Positions 1-18,091 of a stretch of DNA of 64,000 bases are shown here, one piece after another. The position numbers and the translations under genes were made by a program. Below the pieces are notes generated by a model. The model was given only the letters and a program-made list of their open reading frames with translations. It was not told the origin of the DNA and did not search any database. Origin of the DNA: Crambe crambe (Eukaryota > Porifera > Demospongiae > Poecilosclerida > Crambeidae); NCBI GenBank assembly GCA_963924555.1, contig OZ004586.1, positions 6,840,501 to 6,904,500 on the forward strand, given 5' to 3'. The stretch's first letter is position 1. Each line of letters begins with the position of its first letter.

Positions 1-6546
<6,546 letters not shown>

Positions 6547-7015
6547 CACTTTCATAGTGCCTTATTCTTTCTTTTCTCTCTCTTATTACATACATAATAC
6601 TCTAGATTATGCTATTATTATAATATCAGTGCTATAATATTAATATTAACTGCAATGTCATATCTTGGTTTGAGTTTTTGATAACATTAATTGTTCTTAT
6701 GATGATTTTGTTGTGATATCTCTAATGCATGCTGTTATAAGCACATGTTTATCCCACAATACCCATTAGCTATCCTATAGGAGGTCACTAGCCATTAGCC
6801 ATAGGAGGTCATACATGGTGGATGGAGAACTGTGTGTGAAATTGTTTAGGAGGTGGTGCAATAGTAAAATCTCATAATTATAAGAAGAATATCTTGGACT
6901 GTTCAATGTAGCATTCTTATTGTTTTAACGCTGACAATAATATAGAACCTCCAGGGTCCCTTGCTTTATTTCCTTCCTGGTGGTAGCTATTCGTATATGA
7001 AATTATGTGTGCATG
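6547..7015. other. Intergenic, between convergent genes
   Basis: AT-rich spacer between the EFA6 stop and the stop of the minus-strand gene. No further coding sequence is seen. It is conserved with 22150-22711, apart from small indels. Confidence 0.6.
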
Positions 7016-8365
7016 TTATGTTCGTCTAAACTCTTCAGGTTCGCTAACTATTAATCCAAATATGAAAGGAGAGTTGCTCTTAGACTCTCCAGAAAAAGAC
7101 GTGCTTCCAATTTTCTTGACCCATGAGTTCGCAGCTGTGTGGTACCCCCCGCCAATGTGAAATGATCCAATTCTGATCCCTGAGGACGCCATAAAGTCAC
7201 TTTTGTAGCAGTCAAACATTGAAGACGACATAGTGAGCTTAAAGCTGACGTGGCAGCCTGCTATGACACCAGCGACCATCAAAGGCATTTGACCCCCTTT
7301 GCCAAAAATTGGTTTATGGACTCCTGAAGATTCATCAGCAAGAATTCGAATGTACTCTGATCTGAACCACTTGTCAGGACATACAGATATTCTACTCACT
7401 GTCTTTATATTGATATCCACTTTGATACTTTTATCAGAGTCTAGCATGTACATATCTTGCCATAACCCTTGTGAGAAAAGACTAAAGAAAGAATTGCTGC
7501 AATCTATAGAGCCACCACTCCAAGAAGATTTCATATCTGACATCTTCTTAGAAGCATCAAGACATATCTTCAAAGGGGAAATGGTTCCGTGATCGTTGGT
7601 AAGTTGATCAATCCAGTCCTTGCCCTTATGAAGAATATAATTCGGTCTCCAAACTTCAATGCTATTTACATCAGATTTTATAAAACCAGGTTTCACAGAA
7701 CGCACCTCCGTTGGTAGAGCACAAGCTTCCATTACTTCTTTATAATAAGGATCTGCAACTATTTCAGCTTTATTCAGTGCTAGTTGATCAATGGCTACAC
7801 TATCAGTATTGAGACGTTTCTCCCATCCACTGGTAAGCAGCCATGTCTCATACGAAGGAGGGGGAATCCCAGGAAGAACCTGCAGAGCTTGTCTCCACTC
7901 TCTGTTCTTCACCTCCATGCATTCAATTAGAGCACTTTGTGCTGTAGTAATATCTCTCTGAGCAACTGCGAGTAATTTTTCTTGTTCTTCCTCCCTTGAT
8001 AGTGTTAACTTTGGCTTATGACTCTGTAAGATCTTTTTGTATGTTGCATAAAACCCAGTGGCTGCTGGGGAGTATTTTGCCACTGTAGTCCATTGAGGCA
8101 GCTGGTTCACGATGGTCCATAACGTGGCATCAATATAACTCTCACCAGATGAAGGTTTGTGCGGAGTACAGTTGATGAACGGGTGAATGAGTTGGACTTT
8201 GGCATCTCCTCCAATGAATTTGTTGACTTCAGACCACGTCTGGTCCCAGAGGTTTGTGGTGTTTTGAGGATCAGACAGAATGATACCTTGTAGGGCAGTG
8301 GCTTCATGACAAGTCGAAGAAGAATTTGTTCTTTTTTTAAAGCAGCACAGTCCATAATCTGACAT
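7016..8365 (-). CDS. Intronless gene of unknown function, 449 aa (copy 1, intact)
   Basis: I do not recognise this family. One uninterrupted frame reads from the ATG at 8365 (MSDYGLCCFKK) to the TAA at 7016. The frame stays open upstream to 8506 but begins there with GTG, and copy 2 has frame-breaking indels in that upstream part. The downstream ATG is therefore the likely start and no signal peptide is assigned. Visible features: a Trp- and Pro-rich N-terminal third with Cys (HPFINCTPHKP), a charged helical middle (about residues 110-180, SREEEQEKLLAVAQRD), and a C-terminal Gly/Ser-rich, probably beta-strand part (MPLMVAGVIAGCHVSFKL, FHIGGGYH) ending in EEFRRT. Absence of introns sets it apart from its neighbours and could mean retroposition or horizontal transfer. 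It is convergent with EFA6. Confidence 0.75.
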   Translation of the reverse strand: MSDYGLCCFKKRTNSSSTCHEATALQGIILSDPQNTTNLWDQTWSEVNKFIGGDAKVQLIHPFINCTPHKPSSGESYIDATLWTIVNQLPQWTTVAKYSPAATGFYATYKKILQSHKPKLTLSREEEQEKLLAVAQRDITTAQSALIECMEVKNREWRQALQVLPGIPPPSYETWLLTSGWEKRLNTDSVAIDQLALNKAEIVADPYYKEVMEACALPTEVRSVKPGFIKSDVNSIEVWRPNYILHKGKDWIDQLTNDHGTISPLKICLDASKKMSDMKSSWSGGSIDCSNSFFSLFSQGLWQDMYMLDSDKSIKVDINIKTVSRISVCPDKWFRSEYIRILADESSGVHKPIFGKGGQMPLMVAGVIAGCHVSFKLTMSSSMFDCYKSDFMASSGIRIGSFHIGGGYHTAANSWVKKIGSTSFSGESKSNSPFIFGLIVSEPEEFRRT

Positions 8366-10154
8366 TGTTGGCTGTCTCAGTGTATGAAATTCATTGACAC
8401 TAGTATAGAGCAAGTTCCCTTGATAATCCACTAAAAATATTATAGTTGAATAGCTGAAAATGTAACTACAAAATATTACGACTATAGCTAAACGATTCCA
8501 AGACACATCATTGATTACTGCTTCACCAATTGCAATGCTAAATAACTAGCTGAATTCTTAGGTGATGCCCATTGCATTGTGAAAATGAAAGGTATAAGTT
8601 TTTGTTTGTGTAATGAGGCCATTAAACTAAACAGAGTCTTTTGCTGGAATCAAACAATAGCTACCCAAGCCATATGTGTTGTTTCATATACTCTGCTGTT
8701 ATTCTTTCAGCAGAATTAATAATCTGTTTGTGATGTTTAGCAATAGCTATATATCCACTTCTCTGCACATGATTACTATGGCAGTTATAATCTTTGTGCT
8801 TTGCAAACATGTGGCCGGTAACAGAAACTGTTTATGGAATTTTCTTCCTAAGAAATCCAACTTTTAGTCACGTTAGAGTAGTAGAACGATTGAACTATTT
8901 GAGTGTTGCATAGCTGATGCACGATTATTAACAACTATACGTTTCATGCTCATGATCTTGTGATTGTGCACGTGCCATAATCATACCGCTTAGCTACCTT
9001 ATCTAACATCAGAAATTTTTTGCACCACAAAATCATTACACAGAATTATACGTAGCTCTTTTGTCAGCTGAACTTGCAGCCTTTCCCAGGTCTCCCACCC
9101 AATTTCACAGACAAAACCCATCATCAATTAAATTGTATAATTCAGTCTACACACTATCTTTCTACTGTAGTCAGTGCGTATTTAGACTGACAGTAATGAC
9201 CTCTCCACTTAATGCATAACTTTTGACCTTTGTATTATGGACAACCAGTAATGATGTACCTGTTTTGATAGTCAATGGCTAATCAAGCTCCTGAATAATG
9301 ATAGATCAAAGCACAAGGTCACAAGTAAATCACTTTGATTATTTCTGGTGATACTTACGTACTTACATCTGGTCAAATAGGCATTGGTATGATAAGTATG
9401 TAGCTAATAAAGTCAAGAGTACAATGTTATACAACATAATCTCTAATGACTCTCCCAATTTTAGAAATACAGTAATTCAGGCTAATATACAATAATTGCA
9501 TGACTGGGAGGGCAATATAATTATATTGTTACTGGATGCAAGGTCAGTTTATTTGTGTCATACAGCTGTAGAATACAGATAGCCAAAATTGGTTTTTATA
9601 TAATAGAGGAAGTAATGGAACCTCCGATGAAGGACACTCTGAAAGAGGACAAACCTCTCAACAAGGCTTAGACAATCTAAGATATATCAATTAAAAGTGT
9701 ACCACATAAGATCACCCTTTCATATACAAGATCAAAAGTGGCGGATCAGAACATATCTATTGTTAATAACCGTGCAGTCTGATTAATTAGGTGTCCCTTT
9801 GTATGCAAGACAGGTAGCAGATCTGACACATTCCTCTCTCTGATCTGCCATTATAGTCTTGCCTACACTTTGATATATGTTAAAAGGATCAATATTACAG
9901 GTTTGCAGAGTGATTGGTGCCCATGTCAGTCTAGACATAAGGATATCACACACTCCTCTCCAGTATACTACCAATCGTGCTGCAAACCCGTAACCTTTGA
10001 TGTGGGTTATAATTTATCATAAGCTTATAGTGAACTGATAATAACTGGTACAGGCAAAGAAATTTATACTAAATTTGGGTATAATAAAAGTTTGAATTGG
10101 GATTTGGTCATGACTGTATATAGAGGACAATGATAGCTGGTGTTGAGGTCTCTA
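8366..10154. other. Intergenic, no gene seen
   Basis: About 1.8 kb of AT-rich sequence between the unknown gene's start and the 3' end of the receptor gene. It holds only short, non-conserved ORFs. In copy 2 the corresponding region is enlarged by a 1.3-kb palindrome and a smaller fold-back insertion. Confidence 0.6.
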
Positions 10155-11263
10155 CTACATAATGTAACTGCTGGTGCTGATTCCTGAGGAAGTGTTGATA
10201 ACAGCATCTAGGTACTCTGAGGTATCAACACTCTCAAATGCTTCTCTGCATTTTCTGTCATCCTCCAGCTCACTCTGGAAAGCATCACGGATTTCAAGAT
10301 GCACCAGTTGGTGGTAGCCACTGACCTCAGCCAGCGAGGAAGAATGGTTCCCAGAATCCAACACGGTTCCACTGTCTTCCGGCTCAATCACAACACCTTC
10401 GGTACGTCCCAAACAACCTTCCACTTGACCTGAGTCGAAAGACCACAAACTAATCTCCGTGAGTGAGTGGACATGATCCTCATTACACGTCAGAGTGTAA
10501 TTCTTCAAGTCTTGATTTGTATTCAGAGTAGAGCCAGTAGATTCATTCTTGTAGTCGTACGAGCAGTAATCACCGTTGCTTGATTGCTTAGGAAATATTA
10601 TGTTATCTGAAGATGCACTTTTAGCTGAATGTTTGATCTTTGAACCATTCGTGTCTGAAGAGCAAGTAGTCTGGTGTTGGGGTACACATAGTTTCGTGAG
10701 ATTGGTGGGTATTTGCATTTGTAGAGTTTGATCGTTTCCAGTTGATTCCAAGTTCTGGCATAAGGTAAAGGCAGATTCTGATAGCGGCAGTTTGCTCTCA
10801 CCCAAATCAATTTTCAAGTCCTCCTGCATGACAGTGACAATGAGTGATGTGTGAATAATAAGTTGTAAATCGCTTTAAAGTTTATTCTGTGGCACGATAC
10901 CAATAAAAAATGTTTTATTAACCGCAATAATTCTAATTGTGCTGTCATCATTAGATCCAAAGGTCCCATCTATCACACAAGATGTTACAGTCAGGTCTTT
11001 ACTTATGGTTAGTCTTTCGTAATGCAAGGTGACAGAGTACGAAGTGACTGAGTACACAGCATGCTGAGTGTATTGTGTGGGATATCACATCAGTCAGTCT
11101 AAACACCACAGATTCCCAACTGTTTGTATATCCTATCACACATTTAACCTCAAAGCCTTGTTATCAGACTTCTTCATTATGGTTGTGGTGGCATGCTAAC
11201 TTACACAGCTTCCTGTGTTATCATACACCTCCAAGTTGTAGTGTTTTCTGGAAAATTTCCTGT

Positions 11264-11294
<31 letters not shown>

Positions 11295-14200
11295 TTTTCA
11301 CACGAGTTGGCTATCACAATTATTGCCATGGCTCTTTGAAAATTGTCGGGGAAAAAAATGGCTGGCCAACCTGCAGTTTTGCCTGGGCATTAATTATTGC
11401 TATGATTGCCCTCTAAAAAGTTACCATGACAATTTGAAACCATAATTACAAGACATTTTCCGGCCTTTGTCTATATAATTATATGTTCATAACTGCTATT
11501 AGGTAGTCGTGTCCAGACAATAATAGAGTGTTATCGTGAGCCCTGAAGCTATTATTTGTAAATAATCAGTTCCAATTATTTACAAGGCCTCAAACTATAC
11601 ACTCCATTATTAGAAGGTTGACTATTAGTTATCATTTTTTTGGCTCACCTCGCAAAGGCATATTTTCTTAAAAAGCAGTAGACGGTGAAGATGAAAGCGA
11701 TAAGAAAGATGGCAAATAGACAGACTACGCCAACACTGATTGCCGATTTCAAGACGGAATATACCTCCTCTGCTGTAGAGCTGGGGGTAGACCCTGCAAT
11801 CATAAACAGACAATTCGAATGTACGTGGATATTATCAGAGATAATGGAGCAATTAATTCTGATCTAATTATGGTTGCCACCATCTGTAGAGTAATTTCAT
11901 GAGGTAAAAAAAATTTAATTTTAGTGGTCTCATGGTTTTGCTAGCCACCTTCAAATTGCAAAACCATGAAAGATTTATGGGTCCCATGAAAATTTGTATG
12001 GGTACCTCAAAATATTTCTTTCTCTGATCACTTATCCAGCTTTCTATTGACCATAGCACATGGTGGAGAGATTTCCAGGTGTGCAAAGATGATTAGTAAT
12101 TCTGCAATTAATTCTAAACCCCACCCCCACTGTCTCAATGTTACAGAGAACGATGATCAATTTTTGATTTGGGTCCCCATGGCTGAGATAGTCTATTTCA
12201 AAGGCAGGATCCAGAGCAACTTATTGATTGTCTCATAGAAGTGCAAGTGCTTAGAGCCAGCCAGCCATTGAGTTATAGGACAGAGATGATTATCTCAATT
12301 TAAAAGTCTATTTGCATTCACCTGGGGGACTTTGATCAATCATTCACTATAACTGCTAATCAAACACCACAGAGGGACGACATTAGAACTAGAAATTTGG
12401 TTAAGAATTAAGAAAGTTATAGCAAAATTAATGATCAAAGTGCCAGGTGAATGCAAATAGACTTTAGATTGGGCCCCCTGTGGTTATATTAATCCTAGCT
12501 GAGCCCATTCATCAGGAGGTCAGTCACCATTATTGTGGTTCAGCACATGCAAAGAAATCGTGGAGAAAGTCTTGATCCCATGATAGCTAAGATTTTAACC
12601 GCTTTGCAACTCAAGGCATTTAACCACTTTGCAACACTCGACTATGCTGGAAGGATGCTGGTGTCCATATGTAAGGGTGGGGCTGGGGTGGGGTAATATA
12701 GACACATTAACTCACCACTCAGAGTTGTTCCAACAGTCCTAGTAGTGGGTTCTGTATCTGGAGAACTTCCATTCACTCCATCTGACTGGGCCACCGTAAC
12801 ATCAGATTCGTTTGTGGGATCAATAGACTCGTTCACATTAATGCCATCTTCAATACCTACATTATAGGTCAGTACAGTATTAACAAAATGGTTGTTTTAT
12901 CAGTTCATTTAAGTTATGTCTGAGGGCACAGTAGATAATCCATGTATCCTTCTCTCTCCCTATCTCCCCGGCCCCTTTTAAATTTCTCACTGGCATGGCA
13001 AAGGGCATGCAAGCTATAGCAAATTGTACCAGATGTTGACTGTTCTTCACTGGGCACCTCTGTCGTAGAGACTTCTTCACTCATCTCTGTGGTGGATTCT
13101 CCGATGGCGAGTCCTGCATAACAACGATGCAAGTAATGAACATAGCAAATCTAGAGTGTTGCAATACCTTAGTTCTATATCAACATCTAATTTTTTGTTG
13201 TTGTTAATATTATTGATTTTGGATATCCATTACAAATTTTCACTCGAGATATAATACCCTTTTATAGTCAATCACTGAATTAGGCAGTAAATTGGGAAAT
13301 TTTCCTTAGATAATAATTTTGGTTGTTACAGGTTACTTGTAATTAGCTTTTGTACAAGATAACATGTGATTAATTTATGTTGTTGAACATGACCACAAAA
13401 ATAAAGATCGAAAATTTCCCAATTTTTTTACAGTATCTACTAGACAATATCAGTCACGTAGCTAATGGATCCATGGAAAGGAGATGCTAAAATAGGATTA
13501 CTGTTAACAGTATATTTGAAGGCACTAAATGAAAATCGTGGACTAGCTACGAGAGATAATGGAATCAAGGCGTGTAAATACAAGACAAATGAGGAGATTC
13601 GGCAGACAGTAAGGCTCCTAACAACCCATTGTGTCCTTCTGTTCAGAGAAGCACTTAGTGCATGTCCGATGATCAAGGTATGCATTTTCCTACCCTCCAA
13701 TTTTCACAGAAGCCCTAACTCAGTGTATGTCAGGAATTATCATAACAATATTAGCCACATCATTCTTTGGTTCACACTGCAGAAGTACTATTTATGTACC
13801 TATGTACATGGAGTGACCTTCCTAGGAAAAGGAAAATTAATTTGCATCTGCACTCTCAGATCAGGAGGAAAAACAGGAAACACTATTGGGCAATCAACAT
13901 AGCATCCATTATGCTCTTGGAAAAATGAATATTATGCCATGGGTAGATTGATTCAGAGAAATACTAAGTGAATCTCATACAGATTATCATAATGGCTTAT
14001 TAACTAATGAACTTAAAAATTCTATCATCCAAGAAATGATGGCTCCAGAGAAGATACTCAGACAAAGACTCCATATCAGCATCTCTCTTTTCTCATAGAA
14101 GTACCCAGTACACTGCATTATTATCCTTTTATGAGATCAAATGCAGCAACTGAGACGTTGCATCACTTTTTCTCGTAGAAGCACTTTAAGCATGTCAGAT

Positions 14201-17122
14201 TATTGAATAATCATTATCTTGAAAAACAGTATGACAAATGATATCAAATCTCTGTAGGTATAACCTGCTCCATTACCTAATGATTATTTGATGGACATAA
14301 AGTGCTTCCATGAGAAAAAAAGATCTCAAATCTTTGTCTGGCCTAGATTATTGAATAAATAAACGCCAAAATCATTATCTCATTGATGAAAAATCTCCCA
14401 AAAGAACTTGATATCTCCGAGCTCTAGCAGTGTCTGGTTATAATGACTCCTTCTTCTTCCGCCAAAAAAAAGTCCAGCATGGGATCATGCTTGTTGATTT
14501 ACACAGAGAAGCAGTTAGTCTACAAGAAGTTCTCAGCAGTCAAAGAGTGTCTGTAATGGCGTCATGCTTGTTAAATAACTATCTACTCTCCTCGTACAGA
14601 GAGGCAATCAGACTACCAGTCTTCAGTGGTTGGTTGGCTGGTGACCAGCAATGAATGGTTGGAATGCGTCTGCTCTTCCAGTTACAGTCATTTGTGATAA
14701 TGCAGAGACTATAGCACAATGCATGTAACATTAGAGGCTGCAGTCGTTCCACCCACTCAAACCAGCTAGATCATTACACAACCAATGAAGTAATGAGTAC
14801 GTCAATAACTAGCGTGCATGCTCCAATAGTTAATAATACTGCGCAGACTCCAAACTCATCACTAGGAAAACTAAAAGTATCAACTAGAAACGATAAACAT
14901 GGAGAGCTCTAAAGCGACAAAAAGGAAAGGACCACAGCCACAAGAGACTGAGGAACAAAAAAGGTCAGTTTGTCTCATGTTTGCATTGCATTGCCTTATG
15001 TCATGATTGTTATTATTATCACCATTATCATTCAAAAAAATCATCAATCTCTACTTTGGCACCTAGAGTAAAGAAAACATGCAGAAAGCTTTGCTCGCTC
15101 GCCCAACAATGCATGAGCATTCACTAGTAATGAGACAAACAATCTCATACTCTTCTATCATAACCCACCAATTAATAAATCATTTAAGGGTACCTCTTTA
15201 ATCAGAACACTTATTACTGGTACTTTATTTGGGTGATACCTTCTTTGATCATTCATTATAACTGCATGCTTTAGCCAAAATTCCGAATTTCGAAAACCAG
15301 CTCATAAAGTAGGTGATCAACTCTTAGCACTGCTGGTGTTAAGAAGTGAGAAAGTTACAGATATGTGAATGCAAATAGACTATAGTAATGCCACAGTATA
15401 CATTCACAACTAGAGCAAAGGCACAGCATTGGGAGAGCATTGTTTGATCAATATTGTTGAAGAGCCAGAAATAAGGTAATTTTAAGTGTTAGTGGGAAAA
15501 TTTGTGAAATTTTCACTATTTTTAAAAATTGAATAACACAAAATTAAAGGTTGACACTTATGTGTCACCTTCCTGTGCATACTGATACATATGACCAGGA
15601 AAATGTGATTTGCAAAGCGCTAAGCGGATGATATCATTATCATCTTGCATCACTGAACTCAACAGTAGCTTTGCTCTCGATAATTAGTATCACAATAAGT
15701 ATGGACAACCCACCCATGCACAACTTCATCTAGCTCATAGATAACTGAGCATGTGCAGTACATTGCTAAGCAACACTAGAATATTTCATGAAGTTTTTCT
15801 GCATGCTAGCTAAGTGAATTGATGGACTGATTAGTGTACCTTTACAAATGTTTCGACAAGATTTCCGAAATGATGAGGATGATGACGACGACAATGATAC
15901 AAACCTATACATGTTGCATAGTAGACCAGCTAGATCATAAGCCAACTGGCTCTAGTTAAGCCATTAAACCCACACTGTTCGATAATAGCAAGTTACATCC
16001 AATTATATGATCTTTGTCTAACATTCTCTTAGTGGTTGACTTCGTTGCGCAGTAGCAGTAGCGTGGGGTGCTTCAAAGGAAATCCTGGAAGCATAAGTGC
16101 TTAAGCTGAATGAGATAATTGTGCTCAAGTCAAACTGCTCAACTCAACCCAACATTGAAGAGGCAGTAGATTTCCGAGTGGATTATTTTGAACATTACAC
16201 AGGTCTGGTGACTGGCTAGAGAAATCCTCTTGATGGACTATCAAAGGGAGTTCAAAGGACATCAAAGCAACTAGGCTTTGTTTTGACCACACTCCTCACA
16301 CCACAAGTCTACTTGAGGAAACACTTAGATAACCATGGAAACACAGACACTGCTAATAGCGAAGAGCAAAAAATTAATGGGTTCCCATGAGAGTTCCCTG
16401 AGAGGGCATTGTTGTGACAAGCATAGAAAGTCGTATATCAATCTTAATAGCGAGGTAGAAATAGCCATTTCTTTGTCTCTCATAATGTCTTATTATGCTA
16501 CATTGAAGTGGCTTGCAGGGCTTATGATAACAGCCTGACACCTGATATTTTCTGGCCAATATTGGGTCATTTTTTGTTTGTCAGGACAAAAGTACTGGTC
16601 AAAATGCACACCGATTCAATGTCCATGCTTTGTGGGGACATCATGTCCGGGTCATAAGCACTTTGGACATGGGTTAGTACTTATACTTTAGTAACGAAAA
16701 AAAAAATGATGACAAATAAACAAACAAACAACAACAACAACAACGAACTCACTTGGAACGTGGCAGCTTGAATTCCTGAACCACAGCAGTTCACCGCTGT
16801 AAAAATCTTGGTAGCAGCCAAAGAGTGTGCACCTGTATCCGATCGAACGATTAAGATGCAGAGATATCACCTCAGAATACTGTGATTCACTTCCCTTTGT
16901 GCTCCACACAGGTCTGAGCACAGGTGTCTATAGTGCATACATAACATTATTGCTAGTTAGTGGTATAGGAATGGGGTCATAATTATTTTCATTAATCATG
17001 TGATTAATATTTACTAATGGATTTTGCCTCATTAGTTCCCTTATACTATTAGTGCTAGCCCTACATTAAAATTATTATTAGTATTAGTATTCCTATTGTC
17101 CAGTTGCTTATGTATTCTAAAG

Positions 17123-17163
<41 letters not shown>

Positions 17164-17644
17164 TAATGAGGCCACTGAAACCGAGGAGAGGCTTGGTTCT
17201 TTGATCACTTAGCCCATTTAGTGCATGGAATGTCACACTATAATTATGAGCTGTCAATATTTGTGGTTGGATAAAGGCCAGACAAATGAAAAAATTGATC
17301 GGAAAATGTCCTGATGTCCAAATCAAAATTTATGTATACTCATCTACAGTCCTAAAATAAACTTAATGATACTCTTTAGGTGGACTTACACAAAGTCTAT
17401 CCATGCTTGACTCATTGACACACTGAAGATACAAGCCAAACAAGGTATTTTGGTCAAAAGATTCGTAGTCAATTCTTGCTGTGAAGTCAGGCACATCACA
17501 AAGTAGTTCGGGTAATTCATCTGATTGTGAAACATGTCCTAGGTTGCAGACATTTCGACAGCTGGAAGCAGTTTGAGAAGATCCTCCCTGAGCTCTAAGC
17601 AGCAAGATTAGAGAGAGAAATCGCAAAAATACTGACTCTTGCAT
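10155..17644 (-). CDS. Single-pass type I receptor-like protein, 493 aa (copy 1)
   Basis: Seven exons in transcript order: 17644-17390, 16894-16753, 13113-13030, 12847-12716, 11793-11649, 11259-11205, 10823-10155. Phases agree at every junction and total 494 codons with stop. Exon 1 starts MQESVFLRFLSLILLLRAQG, a signal peptide. Exons 1-2 form a small ectodomain with eight cysteines and NxS/T sites. Exons 3-4, both phase 1-1, are a Ser/Thr/Glu-rich stalk. Exon 5 holds the membrane span (ISVGVVCLFAIFLIAFIFTV) followed by basic residues. Exon 6 (RKFSRKHYNLEVYDN) and exon 7 form a tail of about 240 residues with many tyrosines: YDN and YKN fit the Grb2-type pYxN pattern and SGYHQL fits an ITIM-like SxYxxL pattern. 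The ectodomain fold is not recognised. The exon 2 acceptor is weak and chosen for phase. The start codon is 448 bp from the divergent IKK start. Confidence 0.78.
11263..11294. repeat. (AG)n tract next to receptor exon 6 acceptor (copy 1)
   Basis: About 30 bp of AG on the plus strand, which reads as CT upstream of the exon 6 acceptor in the transcript. The same tract in copy 2 is about 400 bp. Confidence 0.9.
12301..12465. mobile_element. Fold-back (MITE-like) element in receptor intron
   Basis: Inverted repeat of about 165 bp: TCTATTTGCATTCACCTGGG with GACTTTGATCA on the left, mirrored on the right (GATCAAAGTGCCAGGTGAAT). Related, more degraded copies occur near 15228-15385, 30053-30120 (right arm lost) and 33395-33535, which supports a repeated non-autonomous element. 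Confidence 0.6.
13286..13426. mobile_element. Short inverted-repeat element
   Basis: AAATTGGGAAATTTTCC near 13288 is mirrored by GAAAATTTCCCAATTTTT near 13410, enclosing about 110 bp. Both arms are also present in copy 2 (about 30956 and 31091), so the element predates the split of the copies. Confidence 0.45.
14899..15127 (+). CDS. Candidate tiny two-exon gene inside receptor intron 2
   Basis: ATG at 14899 opens a Lys/Arg-rich frame (MESSKATKRKGPQPQ) that ends at a donor-like AG/GTCAGT at 14963. An acceptor (CACCTAG) at 15066 would continue it to a TAG at 15125, giving 41 residues. Copy 2 (from 33065) keeps the first part with an in-frame 15-nt insertion, which favours coding. The second exon is shifted there by a 4-nt loss, which argues against it. 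It may be just a first exon, or chance. Confidence 0.25.
17119..17166. repeat. (AAT)n microsatellite
   Basis: About 15 AAT units in receptor intron 1. Greatly expanded in copy 2 (35555-35681). Confidence 0.95.
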
Positions 17645-18091
17645 CTCTGAGATCACTTTGCCCAGTAGTAAACAGCGAACAAGTATAATATTTACCACTC
17701 TGGTACCAGTGTATCAGCTTTTGCTAGCTAGAGCTTTAATAGTTAGCTAGCTCCAGTTTTATAGACGTTCCACCAGAGCAGAGCACCGCCTTTCTACAAC
17801 ATAACCTTCTGGAGCTTTGCAGTGCCACGTGGTTCTTGCTGATAATCAACTCCATAACACCGTACTACTGAAGAAAAACAATCTGTAATTCGAACCATGA
17901 TGGAGCTTCGCAGCTTGTTGTTGTAAAAAGCGTAGGCGGTCATCAAATAATAGGTAAAAGATCGATAAACATCCGGGTACCAGGTTTATGCGCATTATGC
18001 GCGCGCGCCTAGCTAGCTCGCTAGCTTTTATCTTGTTGACCTTTTACCTTTCAACATTGAATCACCACCCTAGATCTCGGCACGAAAAGCT
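17645..18091. promoter_or_regulatory. Divergent promoter region, receptor (minus) and IKK (plus), copy 1
   Basis: The 447 bp between the two start codons is almost unchanged in copy 2 (36136-36581), much better conserved than nearby introns. It contains the E-box palindrome CCACGTGG near 17827, a GCGCGCGCGC run near 18000 and repeated GCTAGCTAGC motifs. No TATA box in a convincing position is seen for either gene. Shared control of both genes is inferred from geometry and conservation. Confidence 0.6.

Larger units (their letters stand above)
13114..16752. other. Receptor intron 2 (copy 1) with exon-like repeat series
   Basis: This 3.6-kb intron holds an open stretch at 13465-13678 followed by a donor-like AAG/GTATGC. 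It also holds a series of related short motifs that look like splice acceptors followed by AGAAGCACTTA or variants, at about 13651, 13711, 13781, 13955, 14097, 14177, 14506 and 14599, plus one inverted copy near 14300. Three of them translate as REA[LIV] phrases. Many persist in copy 2 (31168-32540). Decayed exons of a plus-strand gene or a dispersed repeat are both possible. Confidence 0.4.

Noticed and set aside
8366..8506. N-terminal extension with a hydrophobic segment for the unknown gene
   Set aside because: The extended frame begins with GTG, not ATG, and copy 2 breaks the frame here with indels. The conserved ATG at 8365 is the better start.
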